From the NCBI GenBank assembly GCA_965199185.1, contig CBDAQW010000037.1, forward strand, positions 62,001 to 126,000: a stretch of DNA of 64,000 nt. Reading direction: 5' to 3'. The first letter of the stretch is position 1. Each line of letters starts with the position of its first letter. Below the pieces are notes generated by a model, which did not search any database, had not been told where the DNA came from, and saw only the letters and a list, made by a program, of their open reading frames with translations. A program made the translations under genes and the position numbers. This stretch comes from Endozoicomonas sp965199185. Its GTDB lineage: Bacteria; Pseudomonadota; Gammaproteobacteria; Pseudomonadales; Endozoicomonadaceae. Below are positions 53,802 to 61,856 of this stretch, piece by piece.

Positions 53802-54208
53802 GGGGGCGATTCGGATTCGACGACGGTATCAAACCCTTAGGTGCATGCCGAGGACGTAGTGGTTCTCGTTAATCAAAACACTACAAACCTTACAGTTGCC
53901 ACTTTTGCAACTACCGAAAGCGCTAACGACGAAGACTTCGGTCTGAGATTTGCAGCTTAATCGTAGCTAAACCCTACGAGCTTTCCAGTCCAACCGGTTC
54001 GTTTGCTGGCTGGTATCAGGACTGTCATCGTAAGCAAACTCGCCACGTTCAGCAGGTCTCTGGTTGACGGGCTAAAACGTGTGAGACTCGCTCTGTAGAA
54101 CCCCGACCACTGGGTCGTTATGGAGTTAAATGTAAAGGTGGATCTAAGCATGTAGAGCCGAAGGCTGCGAACTGGCGGACGCGGGTTCAAATCCCGCCGC
54201 CTCCACCA
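53802..54208 (+). ncRNA. ssrA: tmRNA (SsrA)
   Basis: tmRNA rescues stalled ribosomes and tags their products for proteolysis. The 407-nt gene starts GGGGGCGATTCGGATTCGAC and ends with a T-arm (GCGGGTTCAAATCCCGC) and CCTCCACCA. The acceptor ends GGGGGCG and CGCCTCC pair, with one G-U. The tag frame (53922-53960) encodes ANDEDFGLRFAA then TAA. This starts like the usual ANDE tags but ends RFAA instead of ALAA. A GNRA-loop terminator follows. The 3' end is a well-known integration site for genomic islands, and accessory DNA begins right after it. Confidence 0.95.
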
Positions 54209-54220
54209 AAATGATGATCA

Positions 54221-54252
54221 AAGAGGGTTGAAGAAATTCAACCCTCTTTTTT
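54221..54252 (+). terminator. Intrinsic terminator after ssrA
   Basis: A perfect 12-bp stem AAGAGGGTTGAA/TTCAACCCTCTT with a GAAA loop (54221-54248), then TTTTTT. Confidence 0.92.
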
Positions 54253-54321
54253 TATGCCTTTATTTTCAAGGGCTTTAGCGTTTTTAATGAACAATAAGCA
54301 TTGGCTGCAATCAGCACTTTT

Positions 54322-54412
54322 AGTAACACTTGTAGTAACACACCCCCTTTTTCTACTTTTCAGGTGTTACTACGATGCCCAGATACACCAAACCCCCACG
54401 GAAAAATCATGA
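54322..54412 (+). pseudogene. Possible integrase leader and N-terminal stub
   Basis: GTAGTAACAC and GTGTTACTAC form an inverted repeat (54333-54372 region), with an extra direct copy of TAGTAACAC, just before an ATG at 54374. That ATG would start 'MPRYTKPPRKNHE', which resembles the N-terminus of island integrases, before the frame is lost at the 3' end of the ISAs1 transposase gene. The position 166 bp after ssrA is where a tyrosine integrase of an ssrA island is expected. The identification rests on 13 residues and location only. Confidence 0.3.
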
Positions 54413-55555
54413 AACCCCACAGCCAGCAAGAACCTCTGACAGATATTGAGTGCTCATGGCCGCCTTTTTTTGCTTTCGCTTCAGCCCTGCTTTGAAAGAC
54501 TTTGTATTGTTCAACATATTAACTGCAACGTGTCGAAACCCTGCTAACATCTCTGCAGCATTGCCTCTTCTTATTCGGCAATCATCTTCGTTCATAGCAA
54601 CATCTAACTTCCAATGAAGCTTTCCTTCTATTGCCCAATGACTTCTTGCTGCAGTGGCTAATTCTTCTGCTGTTAATTCAGCAGATGAAATATAATAACG
54701 GATACTAATATCTTCTAGATCAAATATCTCACCATCCATTCTGGCAGACATAACAATCCCAAGAGTTTTCATCCCTTTCCAGTCAAAGGAAAAATTCACA
54801 AACTCATCAAAAATATCACTAACAAGATGCTGTCTTATTTCAAGACGACCATGACTTTTTTCTGTCGTCTTGAATGAATCACCTTTCCAAGCATTAATCT
54901 TTTCTGAAGAAAAATGGTTTTCAAATGCTTCGAGAAGTTTGCCCTGATTACCTTTGACCGCCAATAAATAATCGGCTCCCTTATCGACAATCTTGCTGGC
55001 AATGTCCCTCTGGCAGCCCATGGCATCAATGGTTACAAGGCATCCACGAATCTCAAGGAGCTCTAAAAGCTCTGGAATAGCGGTTATTTCATTACTCTTG
55101 GCATTGACTTTAATTTGCCCGAGAACTAATTCATTGGCAGCCACAAATGCACTTACCATATGAATGGCTCCTTTATCTTTTCCTTTATCGTAGGAACCTC
55201 TTACGGTCTTTCCATCAATTGCAATGATTTCGTCATTACTTACTTTATGGCAGGCTTTCATCCATTCAATAAAGCAACGTTGAAATTGTTTTGGATTCAC
55301 AACAGCAGCAACTCGGGCAATAGTATGATGAGATGGAACTCCATTTTCAAAGTCACCATACTTTTTTAACCAGTCGAGTCTTTCAGTTCCAAAATCCTCG
55401 ATTTCCTCCCAACCTTCACAGCCGGCAATAACAGCACAGATTATCAAAATCAAAACATCTGTGAGTTTATGCTCTACTTTCCATGCTTGGCGTGGATCAT
55501 AAATAACAGAAAGGCTATTCATTAAATCTAATGCATTCATTGGTTGGGCATCCAA
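54407..55555 (-). CDS. ISAs1-family transposase
   Basis: This 382-aa DDE transposase is full-length for ISAs1 (H-repeat-like) elements. It has the N-terminal domain 'LTDVLILIICAVIAGCEGWE', 'VPSHHTIARV', first Asp 'EIIAIDGKTVRGS', second Asp 'CLVTIDAMGCQRDIA', and 'YLLAVKGNQG' with the catalytic Glu region at 'SHWAIEGKLHWKLDV'. It appears intact and may be active. IS ends could not be fixed; the element probably spans about 54.40-55.64 kb and has cut the cpsB-like gene. Pieces of a related copy lie at 60.2 and 62.4 kb. Confidence 0.92.
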   Translation of the reverse strand: MDAQPMNALDLMNSLSVIYDPRQAWKVEHKLTDVLILIICAVIAGCEGWEEIEDFGTERLDWLKKYGDFENGVPSHHTIARVAAVVNPKQFQRCFIEWMKACHKVSNDEIIAIDGKTVRGSYDKGKDKGAIHMVSAFVAANELVLGQIKVNAKSNEITAIPELLELLEIRGCLVTIDAMGCQRDIASKIVDKGADYLLAVKGNQGKLLEAFENHFSSEKINAWKGDSFKTTEKSHGRLEIRQHLVSDIFDEFVNFSFDWKGMKTLGIVMSARMDGEIFDLEDISIRYYISSAELTAEELATAARSHWAIEGKLHWKLDVAMNEDDCRIRRGNAAEMLAGFRHVAVNMLNNTKSFKAGLKRKQKKAAMSTQYLSEVLAGCGVS

Positions 55556-55607
55556 AGTTTTTTATATATGACAATGGACGCATAAATCGGGCTATACGCA
55601 CTTACAC

Positions 55608-55862
55608 TTATAGGCCTTGAGGCCAACTGCTTCGGAGTGTTTCATGATTTTTCCCTGCTTCACGAGCCTGTTTTGCCAGTTCATCAAAGGCCGGTTTGAT
55701 GGTGGTGATGTCGTTGTCATAACGACCAGGGTGCATGTGGGGTGTGCAAACCAATCGCTGAATACCATTGGCTTCTGCCTGCCACAGCAGTTCCAGCGAT
55801 TGCTCCATGGTGTCGGGGCCATCGTCGATGGCGGGGATAACATGGTTATGAATATCGATCAT
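55608..55862 (-). pseudogene. CpsB/YwqE-type tyrosine phosphatase, truncated by IS
   Basis: The frame encodes only the first part of a PHP-fold phosphotyrosine phosphatase that controls polysaccharide chain length: 'MIDIHNHVIPAIDDGPDTME' with metal-binding HxH and Asp, then 'RLVCTPHMHPGRYDND' with another His. The family runs to about 240-260 aa; here homology ends near residue 75 and the ISAs1 element follows. Its ATG overlaps the stop of the O-antigen polymerase gene by four bases, so it was the next gene of that operon. Confidence 0.8.
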
Positions 55863-57382
55863 GTATGTGCTGCCCGCCTCCCGCTGCCAGCATCCCGTAA
55901 AAGATAATCCCTTTGGGTGTTATCCGATTTTCGCACTTTGCTCTCCGTAAGCGCACGATCTTTTCTTTTTCGGGCAGCGGGATGCGGGCGGCGGGAAGTG
56001 CCCGAAGGCATATACCTCGCCACCAGAGCCAGCGCCATCATCATCACAAAGTACGCCGCATTGGATGGAATCTGCAGGTTAAAATCCACCGATGAGTGAA
56101 TCATAATGGCCAGAATGCCCATAAATGCGGTGAAGCCCATCCCGATCATCAACCGATTGCGCCGTAATCGCATGGCCTGAATGGCATGCCAGCCAGCGGT
56201 TAATACCATCAATGCCAGAATCAGGTAAGCCGGTACACCAAACTCCAGTGGGAATTGCAGAAAATCGATATGGGCCAAATCGTAAAAGCCCCGCCAGCTG
56301 CCATCGTGATAAGCGGGTAACGTCGTGTAGTAAGAACCTGCACCGGAGCCGGTGATGGGATAATCACCAATGGCATCCAGAGTCACTTCTGCCACATTGG
56401 GTCGGGTTTCCCGCTCCATGGAGGTTTGCTCAAGGCGTTCCACCACTTTCTCAAGGCCAAACCACTGGCTGACAATGGCGGTATCAATTACCAGCAGGCT
56501 GACAAACAAAACCACCATGCCCCGGCTCAGCTTCTTACGACAGATAACGTACAAAAAGCCGGTAATCATCAGGCTGGAGAAAAACGCCGTGTTCCCCATG
56601 CGGGAGCGGGAAAGCACCAGGCCAATCACCATAATGGCCAGCCCGGTACGAAGAATTACTTTATTGCTCATTAGGGTTTTCAGGGTCTGGTGCAACCATT
56701 CCCGCCAGTTTTCTGAAGGCTTGTCATTGAGCTGGGCAATCAATAAACCCATGCCTGCGGCCAGCGTCATCTCCATGCAACCGGCAAAACTGTTGCGGTT
56801 AACAAAGGTGCCGGTGGCAACACCAAAGTAAGTGGTTTTATCTCGAAACAGCAATGTCTCCAGGCCAGACAACGTACTCAGCGAACCAAACACCGCCTGA
56901 AAGATACCGGAGATCACCAGTACCCAGGCAAAGGTGCGCAACCTTTCTGGCTTGTTGATCAGCAAGAGACACAGGCAAAATAGCAGGTAATACGCCAATG
57001 TCAGCAAGGCAGACAGCAGCGTAGCAAAAGGATCGATAGAGAGAGGCAGCAACTCCGGCAAAGGTAAGCCGAGTGCCAGATACGCCTGAGAATGATTATC
57101 CCAAGCGTGGGGAGAGAGCGCCTTTACCCAATCGGTGGGTAACGGCAACTGTTGTATAAACAGCCAACTGGTGACCAGAATAAACCCAAGGTGAAACCAA
57201 CGGGCTTTCTGAAAAGCAAGCGTGACCGGCAGCCGGTTCAGGGCAAAACCCAACAACCAGAACAGTGCCAGCCCGTAGGCCAGCATCATCAAAATCCCCA
57301 TCGCCCACTCGGGCTTGCTGCCTTCCGGTAAGGGCAGCCAGAACATTACCGCCAGCAGCGGCCAAAACAATTTATTGGACAT
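55859..57382 (-). CDS. O-antigen polymerase/ligase family protein (Wzy/WaaL-like)
   Basis: The 507-aa polytopic inner-membrane protein has about 10-12 hydrophobic helices and a large periplasmic loop with the Wzy_C/WaaL signature 'GVATGTFVNRNSFAGCMEMT' and 'TGSGAGSYYTTLPAYHDGSW'. A later His-rich stretch reads 'DLAHIDFLQFPLEFGVPAYL'. These enzymes polymerise or ligate undecaprenyl-linked glycans at the periplasmic face. The C-terminal tail is basic. Its context with WcaJ-like and CpsB-like genes favours an exopolysaccharide polymerase. Confidence 0.88.
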   Translation of the reverse strand: MSNKLFWPLLAVMFWLPLPEGSKPEWAMGILMMLAYGLALFWLLGFALNRLPVTLAFQKARWFHLGFILVTSWLFIQQLPLPTDWVKALSPHAWDNHSQAYLALGLPLPELLPLSIDPFATLLSALLTLAYYLLFCLCLLLINKPERLRTFAWVLVISGIFQAVFGSLSTLSGLETLLFRDKTTYFGVATGTFVNRNSFAGCMEMTLAAGMGLLIAQLNDKPSENWREWLHQTLKTLMSNKVILRTGLAIMVIGLVLSRSRMGNTAFFSSLMITGFLYVICRKKLSRGMVVLFVSLLVIDTAIVSQWFGLEKVVERLEQTSMERETRPNVAEVTLDAIGDYPITGSGAGSYYTTLPAYHDGSWRGFYDLAHIDFLQFPLEFGVPAYLILALMVLTAGWHAIQAMRLRRNRLMIGMGFTAFMGILAIMIHSSVDFNLQIPSNAAYFVMMMALALVARYMPSGTSRRPHPAARKRKDRALTESKVRKSDNTQRDYLLRDAGSGRRAAHT

Positions 57383-57660
57383 TCGTTACTTTCACTAAAA
57401 TGGTTTGCCACCGCCCGCTGCCCATATAAAAGCTCCGTTTAATCTTTTTCGGGTACCGGGAGACGGTCTTTCAATGCCGAATCAAGCTGAGCAGTTCAGC
57501 CGTCTTGTCTTCCATCAACGCTACATCACCACGACTTTTCACATTTAGCAAAAAAAATGTCGCCCCCCGTGAAGGACTATCTGGAATTCCTTCGAGCAGT
57601 GCTTGTCAAGATTGATATCAATGCTATCATTTTTTAATAGATAAAATTCAGGGGGGAAGT
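57383..57660. other. Intergenic region between polysaccharide gene and toxin-antitoxin module
   Basis: This stretch contains the promoter region of both divergent units. The clear structures are the palindrome at 57611-57622 and a GGGGGG ribosome site before the antitoxin. Nothing else is recognised. Confidence 0.45.
57611..57622. promoter_or_regulatory. Palindromic operator candidate for the FitAB-like module
   Basis: ATTGATATCAAT is a perfect 12-bp palindrome 38 bp before the antitoxin ATG, with an AT-rich -10-like TAAAAT downstream. Ribbon-helix-helix antitoxins commonly bind such sites to repress their own operon. Confidence 0.5.
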
Positions 57661-57894
57661 ATGGCAAACTTAATCGTCCGAAACATTGATGACAAAATAG
57701 TAGACGCACTCAAAGCTCAAGCGGGTAAACATGGCCGAAGTGCTGAGGCTGAACATCGCCGGATTCTAGAATCTGCATTGTTACGCCCCAGAAAAAAAAG
57801 CTTCTCTGAAACACTACGAAGCATCCCAAATGTTGGCACCGATGCCGATTTCGAACGCGTTGATAATGACAGTGACCGTGATGTATTTAGTTGA
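57661..57894 (+). CDS. FitA/VapB-type antitoxin (ribbon-helix-helix)
   Basis: The 77-aa protein opens with the Arc/MetJ-like strand-helix-helix 'NLIVRNIDDKIVDALKAQAG' and 'GRSAEAEHRRILESAL', typical of FitA antitoxins that bind DNA as dimers. The C-terminal part (about 42-77) should wrap the toxin. The gene overlaps the following PIN-toxin gene by 14 bp. A palindrome upstream is the likely binding site. Confidence 0.88.
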   Translation: MANLIVRNIDDKIVDALKAQAGKHGRSAEAEHRRILESALLRPRKKSFSETLRSIPNVGTDADFERVDNDSDRDVFS

Positions 57895-58303
57895 TACCAA
57901 TATCATCAGTGAACTACGCAAAAAAAAGAAAGCAAATCCAGGCGTGCAAGCATTCTTTCAGTCGGCAAAACAACAAGAACAGCATCTTTATCTGAGCGTT
58001 ATCACTATTGGCGAACTGCGCAGGGGTGTTGAAAGAATTCGCTACCGGAATGATATCGCACAAGCGAACCAATTAGAGTGCTGGCTGAATGGCATCATTG
58101 CAGATTACAGTGATCAAATTCTCGATTTTGGTAGCACCGAAGCTAATATATGGGGTGTACTCAGGGTGCCTCACCATGAAAATTCAATCGATAAACAAAT
58201 CGCTGCCACTGCACTGGCATACGACCTAACCGTTGTTACCAGAAATACGGACGACTTTGCCAGTACAGGGGCTAAATTGCTGAATCCGTTTTCAATGAAC
58301 TGA
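57881..58303 (+). CDS. FitB/VapC-type PIN-domain toxin
   Basis: This 140-aa PIN ribonuclease starts at ATG 57881 inside the antitoxin gene; the longer open frame upstream (57830) is shadow. Acidic residues of the active site are in 'MYLVDTNIISELRK' (Asp, Glu), 'SVITIGELRRGVER' (Glu) and 'NSIDKQIAATALAYDLTVVT' with 'RNTDDFASTGAKLLNPF'. Such toxins cut tRNA or rRNA. The pair is inserted on the opposite strand between two polysaccharide genes. Confidence 0.9.
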   Translation: MYLVDTNIISELRKKKKANPGVQAFFQSAKQQEQHLYLSVITIGELRRGVERIRYRNDIAQANQLECWLNGIIADYSDQILDFGSTEANIWGVLRVPHHENSIDKQIAATALAYDLTVVTRNTDDFASTGAKLLNPFSMN

Positions 58304-58419
58304 AAATGTATAGAGGTGGATTGTAGGCACAATGAAAGCCCCCGGTTTCTCGCCCTCCACTACTCGTAAAAACCTAAACTTTTCGGGCAGCAGGTAGCGC
58401 CCAAAGGGCATCGCAAAAT

Positions 58420-59787
58420 TTAATAAATGTTTGATCCCAACAATGATCTAGGTGTTTTCATCAGGATTTTAATATCCAGCCACAGCGACCAATTATTGAT
58501 GTAGTCCAAATCATACTCCACTCGTTTAACCATTTTATCCAGCGTGTCGGTTTCACCTCGGAAGCCATTCACCTGAGCCAGCCCGGTAATGCCCGGTTTG
58601 ACTTTGTGCCGTTTCATATACGACACCACCAGATCTTTGTAGTATTCGTTGTGGGCAATGGCATGAGGCCTTGGGCCAACCAGTGACATTCGCCCCTGCA
58701 CCACATTAATAAACTGGGGAAACTCATCAATACTGGTGCGGCGGATAAACGCTCCCACTTTGGTGACTCTCGGGTCGCCCTTGGTGGCCTGGGTAACTTT
58801 GCCTTCTCCCTCGGCGTGTACCTTCATGCTGCGAAACTTGTAGATATTCACCGGATTACCGGACACCCCGTAACGCAGCTGTTTAAACAATACTGGTCCC
58901 GGCGATGAGAACTTTACGGCAATGGCGACAATCAGCATCACAGGCGATAACAATAGTACAGCAATAGAGCCTAACACCAGATCGGTGATCCGTTTGATCA
59001 AGGCGTTGCCGCTGTCCATAGGAGAGCAACTGATATCGATGGTGTGGAAATCGGCAATCTTGCTGATTTTGTGGTTCAGCAGCGGGATGTCCTGCAAACC
59101 GGGCATATAGCGTATATTGGATGTACTGTGTCGCATGATGTACATCACCGGCTGAATCAGCTCACTCTTATTGAGCGGCATACAGAGCCAGCACTCATCA
59201 AATCGTTTACCAGACTCCAGCAGTTTTTCCAGCTCGATCAGCGGTTGCTCATCATCGTTGACCTCAATTACAGACTCGACGTTGTAACCATACTGGTTAT
59301 TGCCCGCAAAACGTTTACGAATAGTTTCAAAATTACGCCCTGTACCTAGTATCACCACATGGCGGGTGTTGCGCCCTTTACGGCGAAAACGCATCAATAA
59401 TTGGTAAAGGACAAGGCGCAGCCCCATCGCCAGTGGTGGGGCTGATAGAAACCATACCATCAGCCAGATGCGGGAATAATCCTTTGTGGTTTTGGTCACG
59501 AGCATAAACAGCCAGACACCAACAAACGACAGAGCCCAGGCATAAAGCACCTTGCCCATGCGCTCCCACAGGTTCCTGCCTCGCCACGGTGAATACACAT
59601 CGCAGATAAAGGACAACACCAAAACCAGCAGCGCCTGAACCACCATCAACGTCAGGTAGTGTGTGGCGTGATGACCAAACCGGATATACTCCGCCAGCTC
59701 CGCACAACCAAAGGCAACAACCACATCCATGATGATCAGCGCTATAAGGGGTAAACGTGATCGGCCAGATAACAACGAGGTAGGCAT
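58420..59787 (-). CDS. wcaJ: Undecaprenyl-phosphate glucose phosphotransferase (WcaJ-like)
   Basis: This initiates polysaccharide synthesis by moving hexose-1-phosphate to undecaprenyl phosphate. The 455-aa protein has four N-terminal membrane helices (about 14-125), a Rossmann-like CoA_binding_3 domain ('HVVILGTGRNFETIRKRF'), a fifth helix (about 283-303) and the catalytic domain 'KFRSMKVHAEGEG', 'RRTSIDEFPQFINVVQGRMS', 'LVGPRPHAIAHNEYY', 'RHKVKPGITGLAQVNGFRGE'. The architecture is that of WcaJ/CpsE/GumD; the exact sugar is not readable. Confidence 0.92.
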   Translation of the reverse strand: MPTSLLSGRSRLPLIALIIMDVVVAFGCAELAEYIRFGHHATHYLTLMVVQALLVLVLSFICDVYSPWRGRNLWERMGKVLYAWALSFVGVWLFMLVTKTTKDYSRIWLMVWFLSAPPLAMGLRLVLYQLLMRFRRKGRNTRHVVILGTGRNFETIRKRFAGNNQYGYNVESVIEVNDDEQPLIELEKLLESGKRFDECWLCMPLNKSELIQPVMYIMRHSTSNIRYMPGLQDIPLLNHKISKIADFHTIDISCSPMDSGNALIKRITDLVLGSIAVLLLSPVMLIVAIAVKFSSPGPVLFKQLRYGVSGNPVNIYKFRSMKVHAEGEGKVTQATKGDPRVTKVGAFIRRTSIDEFPQFINVVQGRMSLVGPRPHAIAHNEYYKDLVVSYMKRHKVKPGITGLAQVNGFRGETDTLDKMVKRVEYDLDYINNWSLWLDIKILMKTPRSLLGSNIY

Positions 59788-59842
59788 TACTTCAAATCCA
59801 TCTTTTTTGGATTTGCCACGATACCCGTAGCAAACAAGTCAT

Positions 59843-60202
59843 TCATACTGCAGGCTTTCGCCATTTCGAAATTAAAAAAGGGAGAGCTGCGAAAAACAGC
59901 CCTGCACAGGTCACCAGAAAATCCAGTGGGTTAAAGCTGCGCAGTGGGAAGATAAACTGCAAACTTTCATCCAGAGCACAGCCTATCATCAAGAACAACA
60001 ATAACCAGCCCCTGTGCCAGAAACCGGAGCTGGCCAGATGAGCCAGCAGCGAGAGAATAAAGGCAAACACAAAATGCATCTGCAAATTGCCGCCAAGAAA
60101 ATGCTCGATATTACCCCAGACCCAGTAGCCATAGCCGAGGCTTTTGCTGGCCGAAAGAATCACCAGAAAGGCCAGCCAGCCCAACGCTAAAATTCGTACC
60201 AA
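59843..60202 (-). CDS. VanZ-like family membrane protein
   Basis: The 119-aa protein has four hydrophobic helices with the VanZ-type core: 'NIEHFLGGNLQMHFVFAFIL' and 'LDESLQFIFPLRSFNPLDFL', the 'DExxQxxxPxRxxxxxD' pattern. The start is TTG 60202 with AAAGGA eight bases upstream. VanZ-like proteins of this type often accompany exopolysaccharide genes; the biochemical role is not known. It sits upstream of the wcaJ-like gene in the same direction. Confidence 0.82.
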   Translation of the reverse strand: MVRILALGWLAFLVILSASKSLGYGYWVWGNIEHFLGGNLQMHFVFAFILSLLAHLASSGFWHRGWLLLFLMIGCALDESLQFIFPLRSFNPLDFLVTCAGLFFAALPFLISKWRKPAV

Positions 60203-60242
60203 ATCATGATTCCTTTACAGTAAGTTTCAATCTGCAGCTACC

Positions 60243-60310
60243 CTTAAGCCCGGCTTTAAATGATTTGGTGTTGTTCAACATAATTAACTGCAACATGCCG
60301 AAAGCCTTCT
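60243..60310 (-). pseudogene. C-terminal remnant of an ISAs1 transposase
   Basis: Read on the minus strand this gives 'GFRHVAVN', a one-base frameshift, then 'MLNNTKSFKAGLK', the same residues as positions near 350 of the intact ISAs1 transposase at 54.4-55.6 kb. Together with the N-terminal remnant at 62.4-62.5 kb on the same strand, it brackets two toxin-antitoxin modules. Confidence 0.75.
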
Positions 60311-60317
60311 AAGATGG

Positions 60318-60338
60318 CAAAAGTAATGAGAAATCAAA
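60318..60338. repeat. Direct repeat, left copy, flanking the first Phd/VapC module
   Basis: This is a 21-bp sequence (CAAAAGTAA-T-GAGAAATCAAA) that recurs with one mismatch at 61247-61267. The copies bracket the antitoxin-toxin pair at 60496-61181. Confidence 0.6.
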
Positions 60339-60495
60339 AAGGTAAGGTGCCATAAACACCAGTTCAATCACCGTCGCCAGCAAAGGTCAGATCACTATTC
60401 CCCGGTGGCCTGCAACAAATACTTTTTTCATAAACTTTAAAAACCACAAAGTTGTAGCTACATTACTACACATATAAAAAACAGGAGAAAGATCA

Positions 60496-60753
60496 GTGAG
60501 CAGAACCACTCTTACATCACGCACATTCAATCAGAATGTTACCGAAGCCAAGCGATCAGCCCTTGAGCACCCGGTATTTATCACTGACAGAGGTAATATT
60601 ACCCATGTACTGTTGAATATCGATCACTACAAAGAGATCACCCGTAACTCAGCCAACATCATTGATCTACTAACAATGCCTGATGCGGAAGACATTGATT
60701 TAAACGTTGAACCTTTAACAGACAACATCCTCAAGCCCGGAGACTTCTCTTAA
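60496..60753 (+). CDS. Phd/YefM-type antitoxin
   Basis: The 85-aa protein starts at GTG 60496 behind ACAGGAGA. The N-terminal fold is Phd/YefM-like: 'TSRTFNQNVTEAKRSALEHP' then 'VFITDRGNITHVLLNIDHYK'. The acidic C-terminal tail ('DAEDIDLNVEP') would block the toxin. Its TAA overlaps the toxin ATG (TAATG), giving tight coupling. It is flanked by 21-bp direct repeats. Confidence 0.87.
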   Translation: MSRTTLTSRTFNQNVTEAKRSALEHPVFITDRGNITHVLLNIDHYKEITRNSANIIDLLTMPDAEDIDLNVEPLTDNILKPGDFS

Positions 60754-61181
60754 TGTACCTGCTTGACACAAATGTTGTTTCAGAACTCAGAAAGTGCAGT
60801 GCCGGTAAAGGTAACGCGTCTGTAAGTCATTGGGCCAAAACCGTAGAACCTAACGAGCTTTACCTGTCTGCCATTACCATTCTGGAAGTAGAAATGGGCA
60901 TTCTGCTAAAAGAAAGGAAGGACCCAAAGCAGGGGGCGATACTCCGGCAATGGATGAACCAGAAAATGCTACCGGCCTTTGAAGGCAGAATTTTACCACT
61001 GGATACAACCATTGCCCTTGCCTGTGCTCAACTGCACGTTCCTGACCCAAAATCTGAGCGGGATGCCATGATTGCCGCCACAGCCATCACTCACCAAATG
61101 ACGGTAGTCACGCGGAACCATGATGATTTTAAGCACACTGGAGTCAAGTTGCTGAACCCATGGCTTGGGAATTTGAAGTAG
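60753..61181 (+). CDS. VapC-type PIN-domain toxin
   Basis: The 142-aa PIN ribonuclease has active-site acids in 'MYLLDTNVVSELRK' (Asp, Glu), 'SAITILEVEMGI' (Glu) and 'SERDAMIAATAITHQMTVVT' with 'RNHDDFKHTGVKLLNPW'. Start and stop suit a two-gene operon with the upstream Phd-type antitoxin, one base overlapping. It resembles the toxin at 57.9 kb in its C-terminal signature but is a different subfamily by overall sequence. Confidence 0.9.
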   Translation: MYLLDTNVVSELRKCSAGKGNASVSHWAKTVEPNELYLSAITILEVEMGILLKERKDPKQGAILRQWMNQKMLPAFEGRILPLDTTIALACAQLHVPDPKSERDAMIAATAITHQMTVVTRNHDDFKHTGVKLLNPWLGNLK

Positions 61182-61246
61182 TGGGTTGAGAATATTTGAT
61201 TTGATGTTGGCATATTGTTTGACTCCAGCACCTTGATCCAAAATAT

Positions 61247-61267
61247 CAAAAGTAAGGAGAAATCAAA
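61247..61267. repeat. Direct repeat, right copy
   Basis: This is the partner of 60318-60338 (21 bp, one mismatch, G for T in the middle), 929 bp apart. Confidence 0.6.
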
Positions 61268-61544
61268 GTCGCAGACCTTGCCGGAATCATTGAAGGAGAA
61301 AACATCGCTGATGACCAGTCAGAGTATCTCAACTACCTGCGGTCGCATCAATAGCATACCGAGCATCGTGCCCAGGTCGATCTTTAACAAAAGTAATTAA
61401 ATCACAGTATTCATTGACTCCAACAGGTCGAGGTTTTATCGGCCCTGTATTACCGTTGTCAAGGTTCAAGACCCCGGTTTTTATTAAAAAGCACAGTCAC
61501 CGATTTTCTTCCTTCAAATTGAACTCTGGCTATAAAGCAACTAA

Positions 61545-61573
61545 CCTAATTCTAGTTTAATTAGCTAATTAGG
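61545..61573. promoter_or_regulatory. Nested palindromes upstream of the second Phd/VapC module
   Basis: TAATTAGCTAATTA (61558-61571) is a perfect 14-bp palindrome. CCTAATT (61545-61551) and AATTAGG (61567-61573) add an outer inverted pair. The site lies directly before the antitoxin start and is probably the antitoxin-toxin autorepression operator. Confidence 0.6.
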
Positions 61574-61580
61574 TATGATC

Positions 61581-61856
61581 ATGACCCATTCAACCCGCAT
61601 TACTGTTGGTATGCACGAAGCCAAAACCCAGTTATCAGAATTGGTAAGAAAAGCGCTTGAAGAAAACGTCGATGTCATCATTACTCAGCGAAATAAGCCC
61701 GTCATGCGCCTTGTACCCTATCGTGAGTCGGCAAAAAACAGAGGCTTCGGCGCAATGAAAGGCCAAATAGAGATACCAGAGGATTTTGACGAAACGCCTC
61801 AAGACATTATCGACAGTTTTTATGGCAGCGACTTTGGAGAGGACTCTGAATCATGA
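61581..61856 (+). CDS. Phd/YefM-type antitoxin
   Basis: The 91-aa protein from ATG 61581 (AGG seven bases upstream; ATG 61575 is in frame) has the Phd fold 'VGMHEAKTQLSELVRKALEE' and 'VDVIITQRNKPVMRLVPYRE'. The C-tail 'FGAMKGQIEIPEDFDETPQD' is the usual toxin-binding segment of antitoxins paired with this PIN subfamily. The stop overlaps the toxin start by four bases (ATGA). Palindromes lie immediately upstream. Confidence 0.92.
   Translation: MTHSTRITVGMHEAKTQLSELVRKALEENVDVIITQRNKPVMRLVPYRESAKNRGFGAMKGQIEIPEDFDETPQDIIDSFYGSDFGEDSES

Larger units (their letters stand above)
61182..61574. other. Intergenic debris between two toxin-antitoxin modules
   Basis: No intact gene is seen in this 393-bp gap. 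After the right copy of the direct repeat a short frame reads 'IKVADLAGIIEGENIADDQS' and stops at 61354 without a start codon, so it looks like the end of a lost gene. The last 30 bp hold the operator of the next module. Confidence 0.45.
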
